Shown: positions 39,046 to 47,838 of the stretch, one piece after another
Layout of the letters: each line of letters starts with the position of its first letter
Numbering within the stretch: the stretch's first letter is position 1
Source of the DNA: Acanthosoma haemorrhoidale
Taxonomy: Eukaryota; Arthropoda; Insecta; Hemiptera; Acanthosomatidae
Reading direction: 5' to 3'
NCBI GenBank assembly: GCA_930367205.1
Contig: OV884012.1
Coordinates: 32,956,796-33,020,795 of the forward strand
DNA length: 64,000 nucleotides
The notes under the pieces: model-generated
What the model saw: only the letters and a program-made list of their open reading frames with translations
Databases searched by the model: none
Told to the model about the DNA's origin: nothing
Translations under genes and position numbers: made by a program

Positions 39046-39051
39046 TTTATT
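39046..39051 (-). terminator. Poly-A signal AATAAA three bases after a stop codon
   Basis: Minus-strand AATAAA begins three bases after the TAA of the 122-codon frame ending at 39,055. Such compact stop-to-signal spacing is common in large insect DNA viruses and unusual for host genes. In AT-rich DNA it can also arise by chance. Confidence 0.35.
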
Positions 39052-39054
39052 AAA

Positions 39055-39423
39055 TTATGTGCTTGTCGTGTCATCAGCTGGGTTGTTATGTGCTTTATAT
39101 GTGTAAGACGTCTGTAAGTTAGGCAAGTTCTTTATCAGGCCGTGAACCGGGAAGGAAGCAGCTGGTTGAAAGTACTGCCAAAGCTTCTTATCATATATTA
39201 CCGGTTTTAGAGAGAGAACAGAACTCTCTCGGCGCATGTTAAGTGCTCCAGTCAAACGACCTCGTTGTACTCGTAAAAACATTTCAAATGGATCAATTTT
39301 ATTAATTAATTTTTTTTCAATTTTGAATATCTTAACACATTTTACGGGTGTGTACTTAATGTCATAAAACCACAAACACATATATACGCTACGAAGTGTT
39401 ACTCTGTTCACGAAGAAGTCCAT
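39055..39423 (-). CDS. Candidate 122-residue protein, unknown
   Basis: This is the longest ATG-started frame in the window that is not LINE or simple repeat. The product starts MDFFVNRVTLRSVYMCLWFY and is basic in its middle (KIFKIEKKLINKI, RVQRGRLTGALNMRRE). Its C-terminal third contains KKLWQYFQPAASFPVHG and a polar tail ending NNPADDTTST. No signal peptide is obvious. The start context is weak (T at -3), but a poly-A signal lies three bases beyond the stop. The composition reads like a real protein, and the single-exon layout with a tight poly-A signal would suit a captured or virus-derived gene. I recognise no family, so origin and function are open. Confidence 0.4.
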   Translation of the reverse strand: MDFFVNRVTLRSVYMCLWFYDIKYTPVKCVKIFKIEKKLINKIDPFEMFLRVQRGRLTGALNMRRESSVLSLKPVIYDKKLWQYFQPAASFPVHGLIKNLPNLQTSYTYKAHNNPADDTTST

Positions 39424-39848
39424 TAAATACTTATTGGTTTAACTTTTAAGACTTGTTTGCTTGGTATATTTTTGCACCAGTCTCTCTAACGTTTAAATGA
39501 CTTCCTGAGTCCTAAGGGACACACGGATATTCCAAAACACGACTGTCGTAAAATGACTTTCACAGTTTATGTGATCGAACGTAAACGTGTCTTATCACTT
39601 CCACTTTCCTTTTCTCTTTCTATGCATGTGTGAACATGTAAATACATTTATTACTTACAATTTCTTTTCTGCATATTTTTACATGCTTATAAAGTACACT
39701 CGCAGATTTATTAAATCTGCATTATTAATCCCCTCCTTCCTTGTTCAACCTGCTCTTGTTCATATCCTTCACTATGAAAGGGAAAACCCATTACTTAGTC
39801 ACTGGTTGTGAAACAGTTATTTGTGTGTGAGTGAATCTATTGGGTGTT
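39424..39848. other. Short intergenic stretch
   Basis: No frame of note on the minus strand; the plus-strand frame at 39,587-39,811 is poorly supported. Confidence 0.4.
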
Positions 39849-40209
39849 TAACCCAAAACCCTTTTAATTTCGCCCCTGTGTGTCTTTGCAAGTTCCTTGC
39901 GCGAACAAGAGACATTAAGTTAGTTTGAATAGATGGCCCAACGGCATGAAAAATACAGCTTACTTCTTATAAAATTATTTAGTAATATAAATTAATTAAT
40001 TAAATCATATTGGTTTGGGCATCACTTAAGATAGCTCTAAATACTGATTAATCATATGCGATTCTAAGTACTTCTAAATAATTATCACAAAAAGGCAATA
40101 AAACTCTTATTAAAATCGTGTTCGATGTAATATGTTTAGTAGTATTTCTATTTGATACTCCAAGGTGAATTAAAGCAGCACCTAAAACAATCGTGATGGC
40201 TTTAGGATC
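39849..40209. repeat. Duplicated ~360-bp block, copy 1
   Basis: About 96-97% identical to 40,440-40,796, in the same orientation. I count about a dozen substitutions and one 4-bp AATT length difference. The edges are TAACCC on the left and TTTAGGATC on the right. No terminal inverted repeats are visible. Copy 1 is the likely source, because its minus-strand open frame continues beyond the right edge into 40,248. Confidence 0.95.
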
Positions 40210-40248
40210 AATTACTTGGATATTAAAATATATTTTTAATAATAAATC
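40048..40248 (-). CDS. Candidate terminal exon cut by a LINE insertion
   Basis: On the minus strand an open frame of about 66 codons runs from the LINE target site (40,248) to a TAA at 40,048. It starts DLLLKIYFNIQVIDPKAI and ends PFCDNYLEVLRIAYD, with a hydrophobic segment around TIVLGAALIHLG. In the duplicated copy the same frame stays open through all substitutions. The ATG of the longer frame (40,278) lies within the LINE and is not native. Beyond the LINE, the other flank (about 40,954-40,975, minus) reads as a pyrimidine-rich tract ending AACTGATAG, a plausible splice acceptor. The frame may therefore be the last exon of a gene now interrupted. Family unknown. Confidence 0.35.
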   Translation of the reverse strand, partial: DLLLKIYFNIQVIDPKAITIVLGAALIHLGVSNRNTTKHITSNTILIRVLLPFCDNYLEVLRIAYD

Positions 40249-40953
40249 ACCTCGTGAACTGCTATAAATACGTGACATTAGGAGTCCTGGAAATGGACAA
40301 TTTCTTTAATCATGTCCTGAGCGTATGTGGCTCTCGCGCTCTTGGTCAGCATCCACTGGCTCGTATACAGTGACGCGACTGACGGTAAAGCGTGGGGGAC
40401 TTTCCAAGACTTCGCTTTCTCTTTCGCATGCGAGGGAGGTAACCCCAAACCCTTTTAATTTCGCCCCTGTGTGTCTTTGCATGTTCCTTGTGCGAACAAG
40501 AGACATTAAATTAGTTTGAATAGATGACCCAACGGCATGAAAAATACAGCTTACTTCTTATAAAATTATTTAGTATTATAAATTAATTAAATCATATTGG
40601 TTTGGGCATCACTTAAGATAGCTCTAAATACTGATTAATCATATGCGATTCTAAGTACTTCTAAATAATTATCACAAAAAGGCATTAAAACTCTTATTAA
40701 AATCATGTTCGATGTAATATGTTTATTAGTATTTCCATTTGATACTCCAAGGTGAATTAAAGCAGCACCTAAAACAATCGTGATGGCTTTAGGATCTTGT
40801 GGATTTGGAAGATCTCTGGGCTGTTTGTAAATAATATATGAATGAACGAGTGAATAAAAATTGTAAATATGGTGTGAATGAGAACATTTATCACAATTAC
40901 TTATTGCCCAATAAAACAGATTGTAATTTTATCAACAAACAAAATAATAAATC
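40238..40953 (+). mobile_element. LINE A 3' fragment carrying a second copy of the neighbouring block
   Basis: AATAATAAATC at 40,238-40,248 and 40,943-40,953 is an 11-bp target-site duplication. Between them, 40,249-40,439 and 40,797-40,942 are contiguous parts of the LINE A 3' region. Compare the word order CTATAAATACGTGAC, GTCCTGAGCGTATGTGG, GACTTTCCAAGACTTCGC, then TGTGGATTTGG, ATTGTAAATATGGTGTGAAT and GATTGTAATTTTATC with 3570-3900. The 357-bp block at 40,440-40,796 interrupts the LINE cleanly between GGAGGT and TGTGGATTT. No LINE coding core is present. Confidence 0.9.
40440..40796. repeat. Duplicated ~360-bp block, copy 2, inside LINE A
   Basis: Same orientation as 39,849-40,209 and about 96-97% identical. 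It sits inside the LINE A 3' region, about 190 bp from the LINE's left end. The minus-strand frame of copy 1 is preserved with conservative changes up to the block edge. The insertion removed or replaced only a few bases of the LINE. No target-site duplication of the usual size is visible. Confidence 0.95.
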
Positions 40954-41977
40954 TATCAGTTAAAAAGAATTTGGCGTTTGTTCCTATAATGAATGTAACA
41001 TATGTGCAATAATCAACGAATTGTGCTGGCGTCTTTGTTAGAAAATCAATCTTTGTGTTATTGCAATTAATTTTCACAAATTAGCCTACTCTACCGTAGG
41101 CGGTAGAATGCCGCCAGTCTCGTCCCTCCTTGTCTTGGATATTAGGTGTCTTGTTCTCGCTTTCCAACTTATTTTTGAACAAAACAAAGTTTTGGTGTTC
41201 TTGATAAACTTTGTGTGTTTTGGTCAATAACAATCGATACAATATTTTTAGCCACAAAAACAAACAAACTTACTTTTTCCTAACTACATCCCAAACAAGT
41301 TATAAGAGTGATGTCAGTTGTTATGGCGGTAAAGCGTAACCATGTTTTTGTTTTATATTCATTTACACGCTACTCCAACCACTTTCCTAGTTAAGGATTG
41401 CTCAAATAATTTTCTTTTTCAACTACACAGTAGTTTTCTTTTTTCATACGCTCCAAGCCGTTCTACCCTATTTCGTTTTTCAGTCGGGTTGAGCTAATCA
41501 AACATATCCTGGTACGGATTGATGTTGAAGGTTAAAACGTCAGTTGAAAAGAAATCTGGGGAAGAATGGCTCAACATTAGCAATCTGCAGCACATCACCA
41601 ATAGCAAATGAGCAGCCGCTAGATAGATGACCAGCGAACGAAGCATCGCTTGAACGAAATAGTACTGCACAGGCTCAGGATCGGTTAACTTTGTTATCTC
41701 CAACTAACTCTTGAACATGAACTGATTGACTATCAAGCCTGAGAATTTCTAAAACCCTACAGCAACTGCTATATAATGAAAACAATTAGAGAGAAAATTT
41801 CAAAATTCTTAAAATCATAGAAACTATTCGAAAAAATTTGTAACAGAGAGAAAACAAAGGTAAATCCACTCCGCCATCTTTCGGCAAGGGGGGAGAACTA
41901 CTAGATTTTGATTTAAAACCTATCCTCAAGTGGGAGGTTGGGGATATCATTTGGAAAGCGTGTTTTTTTGTAAAGCA
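40954..41977. other. AT-rich stretch without a supported gene
   Basis: This is the displaced flank of the LINE A target site, followed by AT-rich sequence. Short minus-strand frames (41,081-41,263; 41,494-41,703) show no recognised domain. Confidence 0.45.
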
Positions 41978-42150
41978 TTTTTTTTTCTTCATAGCCCCTT
42001 TAAACTTACAGACAATTATATACAAATTTGCTGTTTTTTTTTTTTCTTCATAGCCCCTTTAAACTTAAAGACAATTATAGATCCTCAAGTGAATCCATTT
42101 ACAAATTATTCTGTATTTCCTGTAGCATCACTACATTATATACAGGTTTT
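41978..42150 (-). repeat. SINE-like tail family with duplicated tail
   Basis: Minus strand: GTGATGCTACAGGAAATACA, ATAATTTGTAAATGGATTCA, CTTGAGGATCTATAATTGTC, then TTTAAAGGGGCTATGAAG and an A-run (T-run at 42,034-42,045). The last ~50 bp (TATAATTGTC to A-run) is then repeated with its own A-run (T-run at 41,978-41,986). Tandem tail duplication is typical of some SINEs and LINEs. The first words match 18,490-18,572 and the later ones 51,003-51,083. Confidence 0.75.
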
Positions 42151-42165
42151 GTTATTTTATAGAAA

Positions 42166-42335
42166 TTATATAAGCGGGAGGGGTGGTGGGGTCATAGTGT
42201 TAAACACTGTCAGGTGCTGCAACGAGTCAAAAAACTTGATGTGTCTCCGGCGGATGAACTCACCTACCGACGGGACACCAAGCAACGGGTGCAGGTCAGC
42301 GTTCTTCAACCTCTCAAAAGAGGTATGTCGGACCG
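42166..42335 (-). pseudogene. LINE B-like C-terminal ORF2 fragment
   Basis: On the minus strand a frame reads VRHTSFERLKNADLHPLLGV, then FIRRRHIKFFDSLQHL and PPPLP. This parallels the C-terminal end of LINE B ORF2 (SPFDRMKADEMHKKF, FIKRRHIKFFDSLRH, PPPMP at 42,730-43,000). It lies immediately downstream of the poly-A tail of the next element, in the same orientation, and belongs to a diverged relative. Its own 3' end merges into the SINE-like repeat at 41,978-42,150, so that repeat tail may in fact be this LINE's 3' end. Confidence 0.75.
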
Positions 42336-42729
42336 TCTGTTTTTTTTTTGTTTTTTTTTCCTTAGCTCTCAAACTTAAAATAGGATGTGGGAAAAATAAA
42401 GAAAAATTATTTTGGGCTAATGAGTGCCTTTCGCTAAGGGGAGTCCCCCATTTGAAGGATGTATGAGAAGGATATAGGGTGTGGAATGCCTAAAAAAGCG
42501 GATGGAATCAGGAATGTAGTGAGAGTCTACCAAGGGTTGAGCCTAGGGGCACCTAGGTAATGGATTGTAGTCGGCCAGGCGAAGCCTGGCCCGCCCCGGC
42601 AGGGGCCTGAAATGAGTCAGCCTCTCGGCCGGAAGGTCGACCCTGCTTACACAGGTAGATGGGGTCATTGTGGCTTCGGCTTAGTTGGCCGGGAGATCGG
42701 CCTCGATATCTCGGCTGGGTGTAGTTCGT

Positions 42730-43792
42730 TCAGTCATCGGGTTCAATGACGTCGATCATCCTCCAGGCTTCGGTGGTCCAGCAGTGCTTCCATCTGACGG
42801 GCATTGGTGGTGGTTGAAGGTCGGAGAATAGTGGGTTGTGGCTATGTCTGAGTGAATCAAAAAATTTGATGTGCCTTCTCTTGATAAAATCTTGAATGGT
42901 AAGCACTTCAAATTTTTTATGCATCTCGTCTGCCTTCATTCGGTCGAACGGGCTATGTTTGAGGGAGGTGCGGAGAACTCTGTTCTTAAATTGCTGGAGC
43001 GTTTGGAGAGTGTTAGGAGTCAGATACTTGAAGAGAGGGGTCCCATACATCAAAGCAGGTCTTAGGACGCTCTGGTATATCAGCAGCTTGAGGCGTACCG
43101 ATAAAGCCGGGCTGTGAAGTAGGTGTCCGAGGATGAAGAATTTCTTCCTAACACTCTTTAATTTCTTGCCGAGATGCGTTGTGAACGACAAGTGCCTACC
43201 GAGGGTAATCCCGAGGTAGTACAGCTTGTTGCTTACAGGACGTTAGATGCGACTTGGTGTTGCAATCTCACCAGGTTGTTGTTCACGCTTAAGCCTGTGC
43301 TGAAACCAGTCTGCTCTGGTGGGATGACTTATTGTGACTCGCAGTGCCCGGAGAGATGTACGTGGATGATTCATTCGAACAGCTTCGAGAGTTGAGTCAG
43401 CAGACTGATGGGGCGGTAATGAGATGACTCATAACCGCTTTTTGCTGGTTTCAGAAGGGGGACCACTACAGCGTGCTTCCAGTTCTGGGGGAAATAGTGC
43501 AGCCTGAAGGTTCAACACGTTCGTTATGAATGAGATTCCTTTCCTCGGCAGCTGCTTGAGTAGGATGTTCTGGATGGAATCCTGACCTGGGGCCTTCTTG
43601 CCGGTCGTTCTTCGAATGAATGCAGCGCATTGCCGGTGTGAGGTGTAGATTTCGGTAGTGGTGGGGAGGGTGGGGGAGGGGGGTCGAGGGCTCCTATTGG
43701 CTGACCATGGCCACGACTGACTTCCTCATAATGGGCCGCCAAGATGTCCGCTTGTTCGGTGGTGGGAATGAACTGCCCGTTCACGGCCGGCC
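42730..43792 (-). pseudogene. LINE B ORF2, RT remnant with deleted catalytic core
   Basis: After the endonuclease frame ends at 43,793 the reading continues in other frames. It shows the RT finger motifs KAPGQDSI and HYRPISLLTQLSKLFE (about 43,388-43,432) and a PPEQTGF-like segment. It then jumps, near 43,235-43,250, straight to YYLGITLGRHLSF of the post-palm region. Motifs A, B and C, including the catalytic aspartates (FADD in LINE A), are absent, a deletion of some 150-200 codons. From 43,191 to 42,730 a clean 153-codon frame covers the thumb and C-terminal region (LKLLIYQSVLRPALMYGTP, RRHIKFFDSLRH). The element cannot make active RT. Confidence 0.85.
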
Positions 43793-44869
43793 TTACACCG
43801 TCTTTTTGGACCTGCAGGTCTTCACAAGCTTCCACAATTGCTTGTGGTCACCGTGGAGACTGGTGAGGCGATCTTCCCAAATCGAATTTTTCCACTGGGC
43901 CATCAGGGACTTAACTTGGTTTGTGAGAGCATTTAAAACCGGTTTTAAGTCCCTGTTTTTGGTCCTAAACCACCTGTTCTTGATGTTATTATGCTGTCTA
44001 ATCAGTTGTAGGATGTGATCCGGAGGTTTTCTCAGAGAAGGGGGCTTCGGAGAAAATTTCGGGATCGATGCATCGGCAGCTCGTTCGATGACGTCCTGTA
44101 GCTGATAGATAGCGTAATCTATGTCCCAAGTGTGTCTCAGGGGCGTGATTGTGGGCAACTCGGTCTTGATGAGATGCTTGTAGAGGTCCCATTTGGCCTC
44201 ATCGTACCTGTACCTAGAAGCTGGTGGCTCTGGCATGTCGCCTTCTAGTTCATAGAGAACAGGCCGTTGGTCGGAGGTGGTGAAATCTAAGGCGGAGCAT
44301 CCGGTGACCCGATGTGGCTGTTGTGTCAGGAGCAGTTCAGGCGTGGAGGTTCTGTCTGGGTTAGCGAAATGACGGAAGGTAGGCAATCCTGGGTGGATGA
44401 CCGTAAATGGAGTTTTACTGATGTAACGGCCGAGGGCGTTAGCCCTCGTACTGCTCCACCAACTGTGGTTCGCATTTAGGTCACCCACGATGGCGTGTCT
44501 TCGGTCCTGAGCTATTACGGTGAGCAGGAGCTTGACCGAGTCGCAATTGGCTCTCGGTCTTCTGTAGACTCCTGACACTATCATGTTTTTTGTGAGCCGT
44601 AAATGGAGCGTTACGATGTAATGGGAGGGGCCTAGGGTCACGGGTGGGTGTAGTCTTCTACAGGGCACTCCGTTCCCTACTAACACTGCTACTCCTCCAG
44701 AGATGGTCTCAGTGTCAGTCAGTGGAAATCGGCAGAAATGAATCTTCTTCAGTCGGGTGTCTGTTAGGACAGCGACATCTGGTGAATGGCACCGTAGAAG
44801 TGTCTCTACGTCAGCTTGTTTGGGCCGAAGGCCGCAAACGTTGTAATTTAATATAATATGACCCATCAT
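43793..44869 (-). pseudogene. LINE B ORF2, apurinic-like endonuclease domain
   Basis: A 358-codon frame starts MMGHIILNYNVCGLRPKQAD. It carries the hallmarks of the endonuclease/exonuclease/phosphatase domain that nicks target DNA: N10 in the first strand, GGVAVLV (58-64), VSGVYRRP (98-105), GDLNANHSWW (129-138) and the final SD-RPV motif (199-204). Two active-site positions are changed. Residue 37 is D in VLTDTRL where the family has E, and residue 201 is Q in SDQRPV where the catalytic His is expected. The part after about 210 is the linker toward the RT. A frameshift ends it at 43,793. Its start overlaps the ORF1 stop. Confidence 0.9.
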
Positions 44870-46045
44870 TTGGATACCCGGTCAGACTGTGTTAATAGCC
44901 GCTCTACCAGTGCGGTGAGATTGTTCATGGTAGTGAGCAGAGCGCTCATCATGGCATCATTGTTGTTAGCGGGCTGAGGTAGAGGTGCTGGGAGTGCTAC
45001 TTGCGGAGCCCTGGTGTTACCTGACGCCATCTGTGCATAGGAGGCAGTCTGTCGTGGTGGTGGGGGGGGCAGTCATAAATGTGGCTTTTCTCGGCCCGGC
45101 TGTGAAATTCTGTGCCTGTTTCTTGATTTCTGCAGTCTCTAGAAGTTTTACCCTGTACGGGAACTGTCGGTACGACGCGACATGATTTCCCCCGCAATTG
45201 GCTCATTTGAGGGGAATTGAAGCGTCTCTCGGGCAGTCTTTTATGTCGTGAGGCTCGCTGCACCTCACGCACTTGGCCTGCTTGAAACAGTACCGTCTGG
45301 TATGGCCGTATTCCTGGAAGTTCAGGCACATCGGGATCCCTCTTTTTTCGTCAAAAGTGCTCACTCGAAAAAGCACATTATTTATATGCCGGAGCTGCTT
45401 CAAGGTCTCCGCCTTCAATGTGTGATCCCCTATCACTAGTATCGGTTCGATCTCTGTCTTAGCGCCATTTTGGTCGGAGCGCCGTAATCGATATACATCG
45501 ATTACGTTGCTACCCACGCTTTTAATGTGGGCTTTTATCTCCTCGATCGGATGAGAGAGATCGAATCCATGAAGTAAGTACTTCTTATTGGGCTTGGTAC
45601 CACGGGGGGCAAACGTGTGAAATGGGATCTTTAAATCCCTGATTGCAGCAATTGTTTGCTGTTGGTCTAGTATGCAGTTGCAGAACACCTTAGTGTCCTG
45701 CTGCGTCTGCACTATTTTGTAGTTTTTAATGTGGTAATCGGCTAATAACCTCGTGAGGTCATAGCTGTTGATGCGCCCTAATATAAGGGGGGGTGGCGAT
45801 TTAGGGGCAGAAGGGGTGGCGGATGTACTGGCCTCGGACTGGGATGCCGAGTTTAGGAGGGTGAAGGAGTTAGAGGTTTTAACCTCTGGGGCCTGGGGGA
45901 GAGTACGCTTGCGGCATACTCTTTTTGGATGTTGAAATTCATCAACTGGGGGGTCCCTACGGCTTGCCATACCCTGCAAAGGTCCGTGCGACGCACGTCC
46001 AGTTAGGGGGGGAGAGCCCCACTTAAAATAATCAAAAGCACTCAC
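44866..46045 (-). pseudogene. LINE B ORF1 (gag-like, PRE_C2HC and zinc knuckles)
   Basis: ORF1 proteins bind the element's RNA. The frame is open from 46,045 to a stop at 45,203 (280 codons; first ATG at 45,970, residue 26, MASRRDPPVDEF). It has a Ser/Pro-rich N-terminus, a PRE_C2HC-type fold around residues 155-235 (KKYLLHGFDLSHPIEEIKAH, VYRLRR) and two zinc knuckles: 240-253, where the second Cys is replaced by Phe, and 259-271 (C-C-H-C intact). The stop falls where the first Cys of a third knuckle belongs. Past it the frame stays open to a frameshift near the G-run at about 45,060, then runs to a TGA at 44,866-44,868. Confidence 0.88.
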
Positions 46046-46074
46046 CTGTCTTCACGGGAACAAAGTGCCACTGA

Positions 46075-47806
46075 CTAAAATATCAAAATTTTACCGGATT
46101 TGAGCTCTTGCCACAATGGAAGATGGATAGCGTCTCTTGTTGTTCAGAAAGCACGCATTAAGTTTTAACACAACGAGAGCTAGGTTAATTTCTAGAGAAT
46201 ATAACCTTTTTGAATGTTTTTTTCCCATCTGTTTTATTACAGAGCTTGTTAAGTTAAGTATACGCAATATTCATAAAACGAGAGTGGATAATAAGCACTA
46301 TTTGTGTATTTAAATGGGTATGTAGTATTTTGTTTTAAACCATAAGCCAAAATTTAGTGCTGATGCAGATTGCTTCTGTTACCGTTGTGAGTTCATTCAG
46401 TTTATGTTTACTTATACTAAAGATAGGATTGTAAATATATTTATGCTTTAGGGTATTGACATACCAGGTTAAAAATAACAAATGCTCACCTGGTATCTTT
46501 TAACTCCACTACTACATATTCTTTGTAATAAAATGTTTCTATGTATGATTTAATTGATTGCAAATATTCATGTGTTTTGCCACTGTTTTATCAATGATAT
46601 TATATTTATGGATTGTTTCGATGTCATTATTACTATTATTGTGTATATCTATGATTAGTGCATGGGAGATACACGGGGTTACATATATATTAAACGTTTC
46701 ACTGTTATGTTTTGAATGGTATTGTGGGTGTGCCTTTTCGTTGTTCGTCAGTGCATAAGGGTTGCGATTAACCCAATATCTTAAGAATTAAGTTGACTTT
46801 TTGAGTTCAGTTCCTTCCCTCGATCCCATCAGCAGTATTTGGCACCCGTACCCTTTTCATTTTATTGTGTTGGTTCGATTACCCTGGTGTGATATTATTT
46901 AGTAAAATATTTCAGATAAATATATTATTATTTGCTTACACTATGAATAGTAGTAAAGGTTCTTTTTTAGGAAATACGCGTACTCAGATTTGCCTGTACC
47001 TACACCTGTGTAACTCGAATTCTTCTAGAAAATTTGTGGAAAATCCACTTACTCCTTGCTTAGAATAGCAAAGGACGATAACTATTGTCAAAACGAATAC
47101 TTCTTCCTTTAGAAAACAGCATGTAAAAGGCTGAGGATGCCGTAGACAAAGACGGCACCTGAGTAGGAAGGTAAGAAGTAGAAAGTTGTGTGTTTCTTTC
47201 AAAGCCAAGGTCACTGCACCTAGCACATGGGTGTGGCTTCTTTCTCTTGTAGCACCTTCCGACGAGCCTGTGTCCTGGCACATATCGGTTCTAGCCAAAT
47301 AGGTTTCTCTATTAGTGAACACAAACTTTCGTTTCAATTTAATTTCTGGCATTACTATTTTTATAGATTCTTCATTTAAGAAATTAGATACTTTACATTT
47401 GTTCATTTTATGATGTGTTGAGTGAACTATAGTATTGAATATATAATAATGATCACACCTCTTGATAACGTGCTCCCATCTACTAAATCGTAATAATTAA
47501 ATGACTCTGACATGGACAAAAATTTCTTTTCTTCTGATAATAATATTGAAATAATAGATAATAAATTTTTGATATATGACCATTTTATCTTAATGGCCAT
47601 CATTTTAGCAGGATAGAAATTAGAACTACCTATATACCCCGAGCTATTATTGTGGAATAATAGGACTAAGCAGTAAAAAGAATCCATTTTCGGTAGAATA
47701 AATAATGCACAATGATTTTATTACAATAAAAATACTCAGGGAGTTCTAATATATTAATTGGTTGTAAATTCAATGGATGAGGAATATATGGTCTATATAT
47801 TGTAAC
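46075..47806. other. AT-rich stretch without a supported gene
   Basis: Flank of LINE B. The minus-strand frames at 46,984-47,406 and 47,427-47,687 start at non-ATG codons or lack recognisable domains. Nothing else seen. Confidence 0.45.
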
Positions 47807-47838
47807 ATTCATGATATTTGAGAATAAATATCATGAAT
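47807..47838. repeat. Perfect 13-bp inverted repeat
   Basis: ATTCATGATATTT at 47,807-47,819 and its reverse complement at 47,826-47,838, separated by GAGAAT. It could be an isolated hairpin or an end of a foldback element. Confidence 0.9.

Larger units (their letters stand above)
42339..46074 (-). mobile_element. LINE family B (jockey clade), near full-length, inactivated
   Basis: Order on the minus strand: short 5' region, ORF1 with zinc knuckles, ORF2 endonuclease, disrupted RT, C-terminal region, 3' UTR, and an A-rich tail (T-rich at 42,340-42,360). The 3' UTR words CCTAGGCTCA and GTAGACTCTCA and the end TTTGAGAGCTAAGG match the fragments at 29.0 and 57.9 kb. The 5' edge is inferred: TCAGTG at 46,069-46,074 resembles an initiator and AGACAGGTG follows about 22 bases later, as in internal promoters of jockey elements. 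No target-site duplication was found. It carries frameshifts, stops, altered catalytic residues and a large RT deletion. Confidence 0.88.

Noticed and set aside
40048..40278. Mitochondrial insertion (numt) as explanation of the AT-rich minus-strand frame
   Set aside because: Reading it with the invertebrate mitochondrial code gives no recognisable mitochondrial protein.
41930..42466. 178-codon plus-strand frame
   Set aside because: It runs antisense through a SINE-like repeat, a LINE fragment and T-runs; it starts outside any recognisable coding context.
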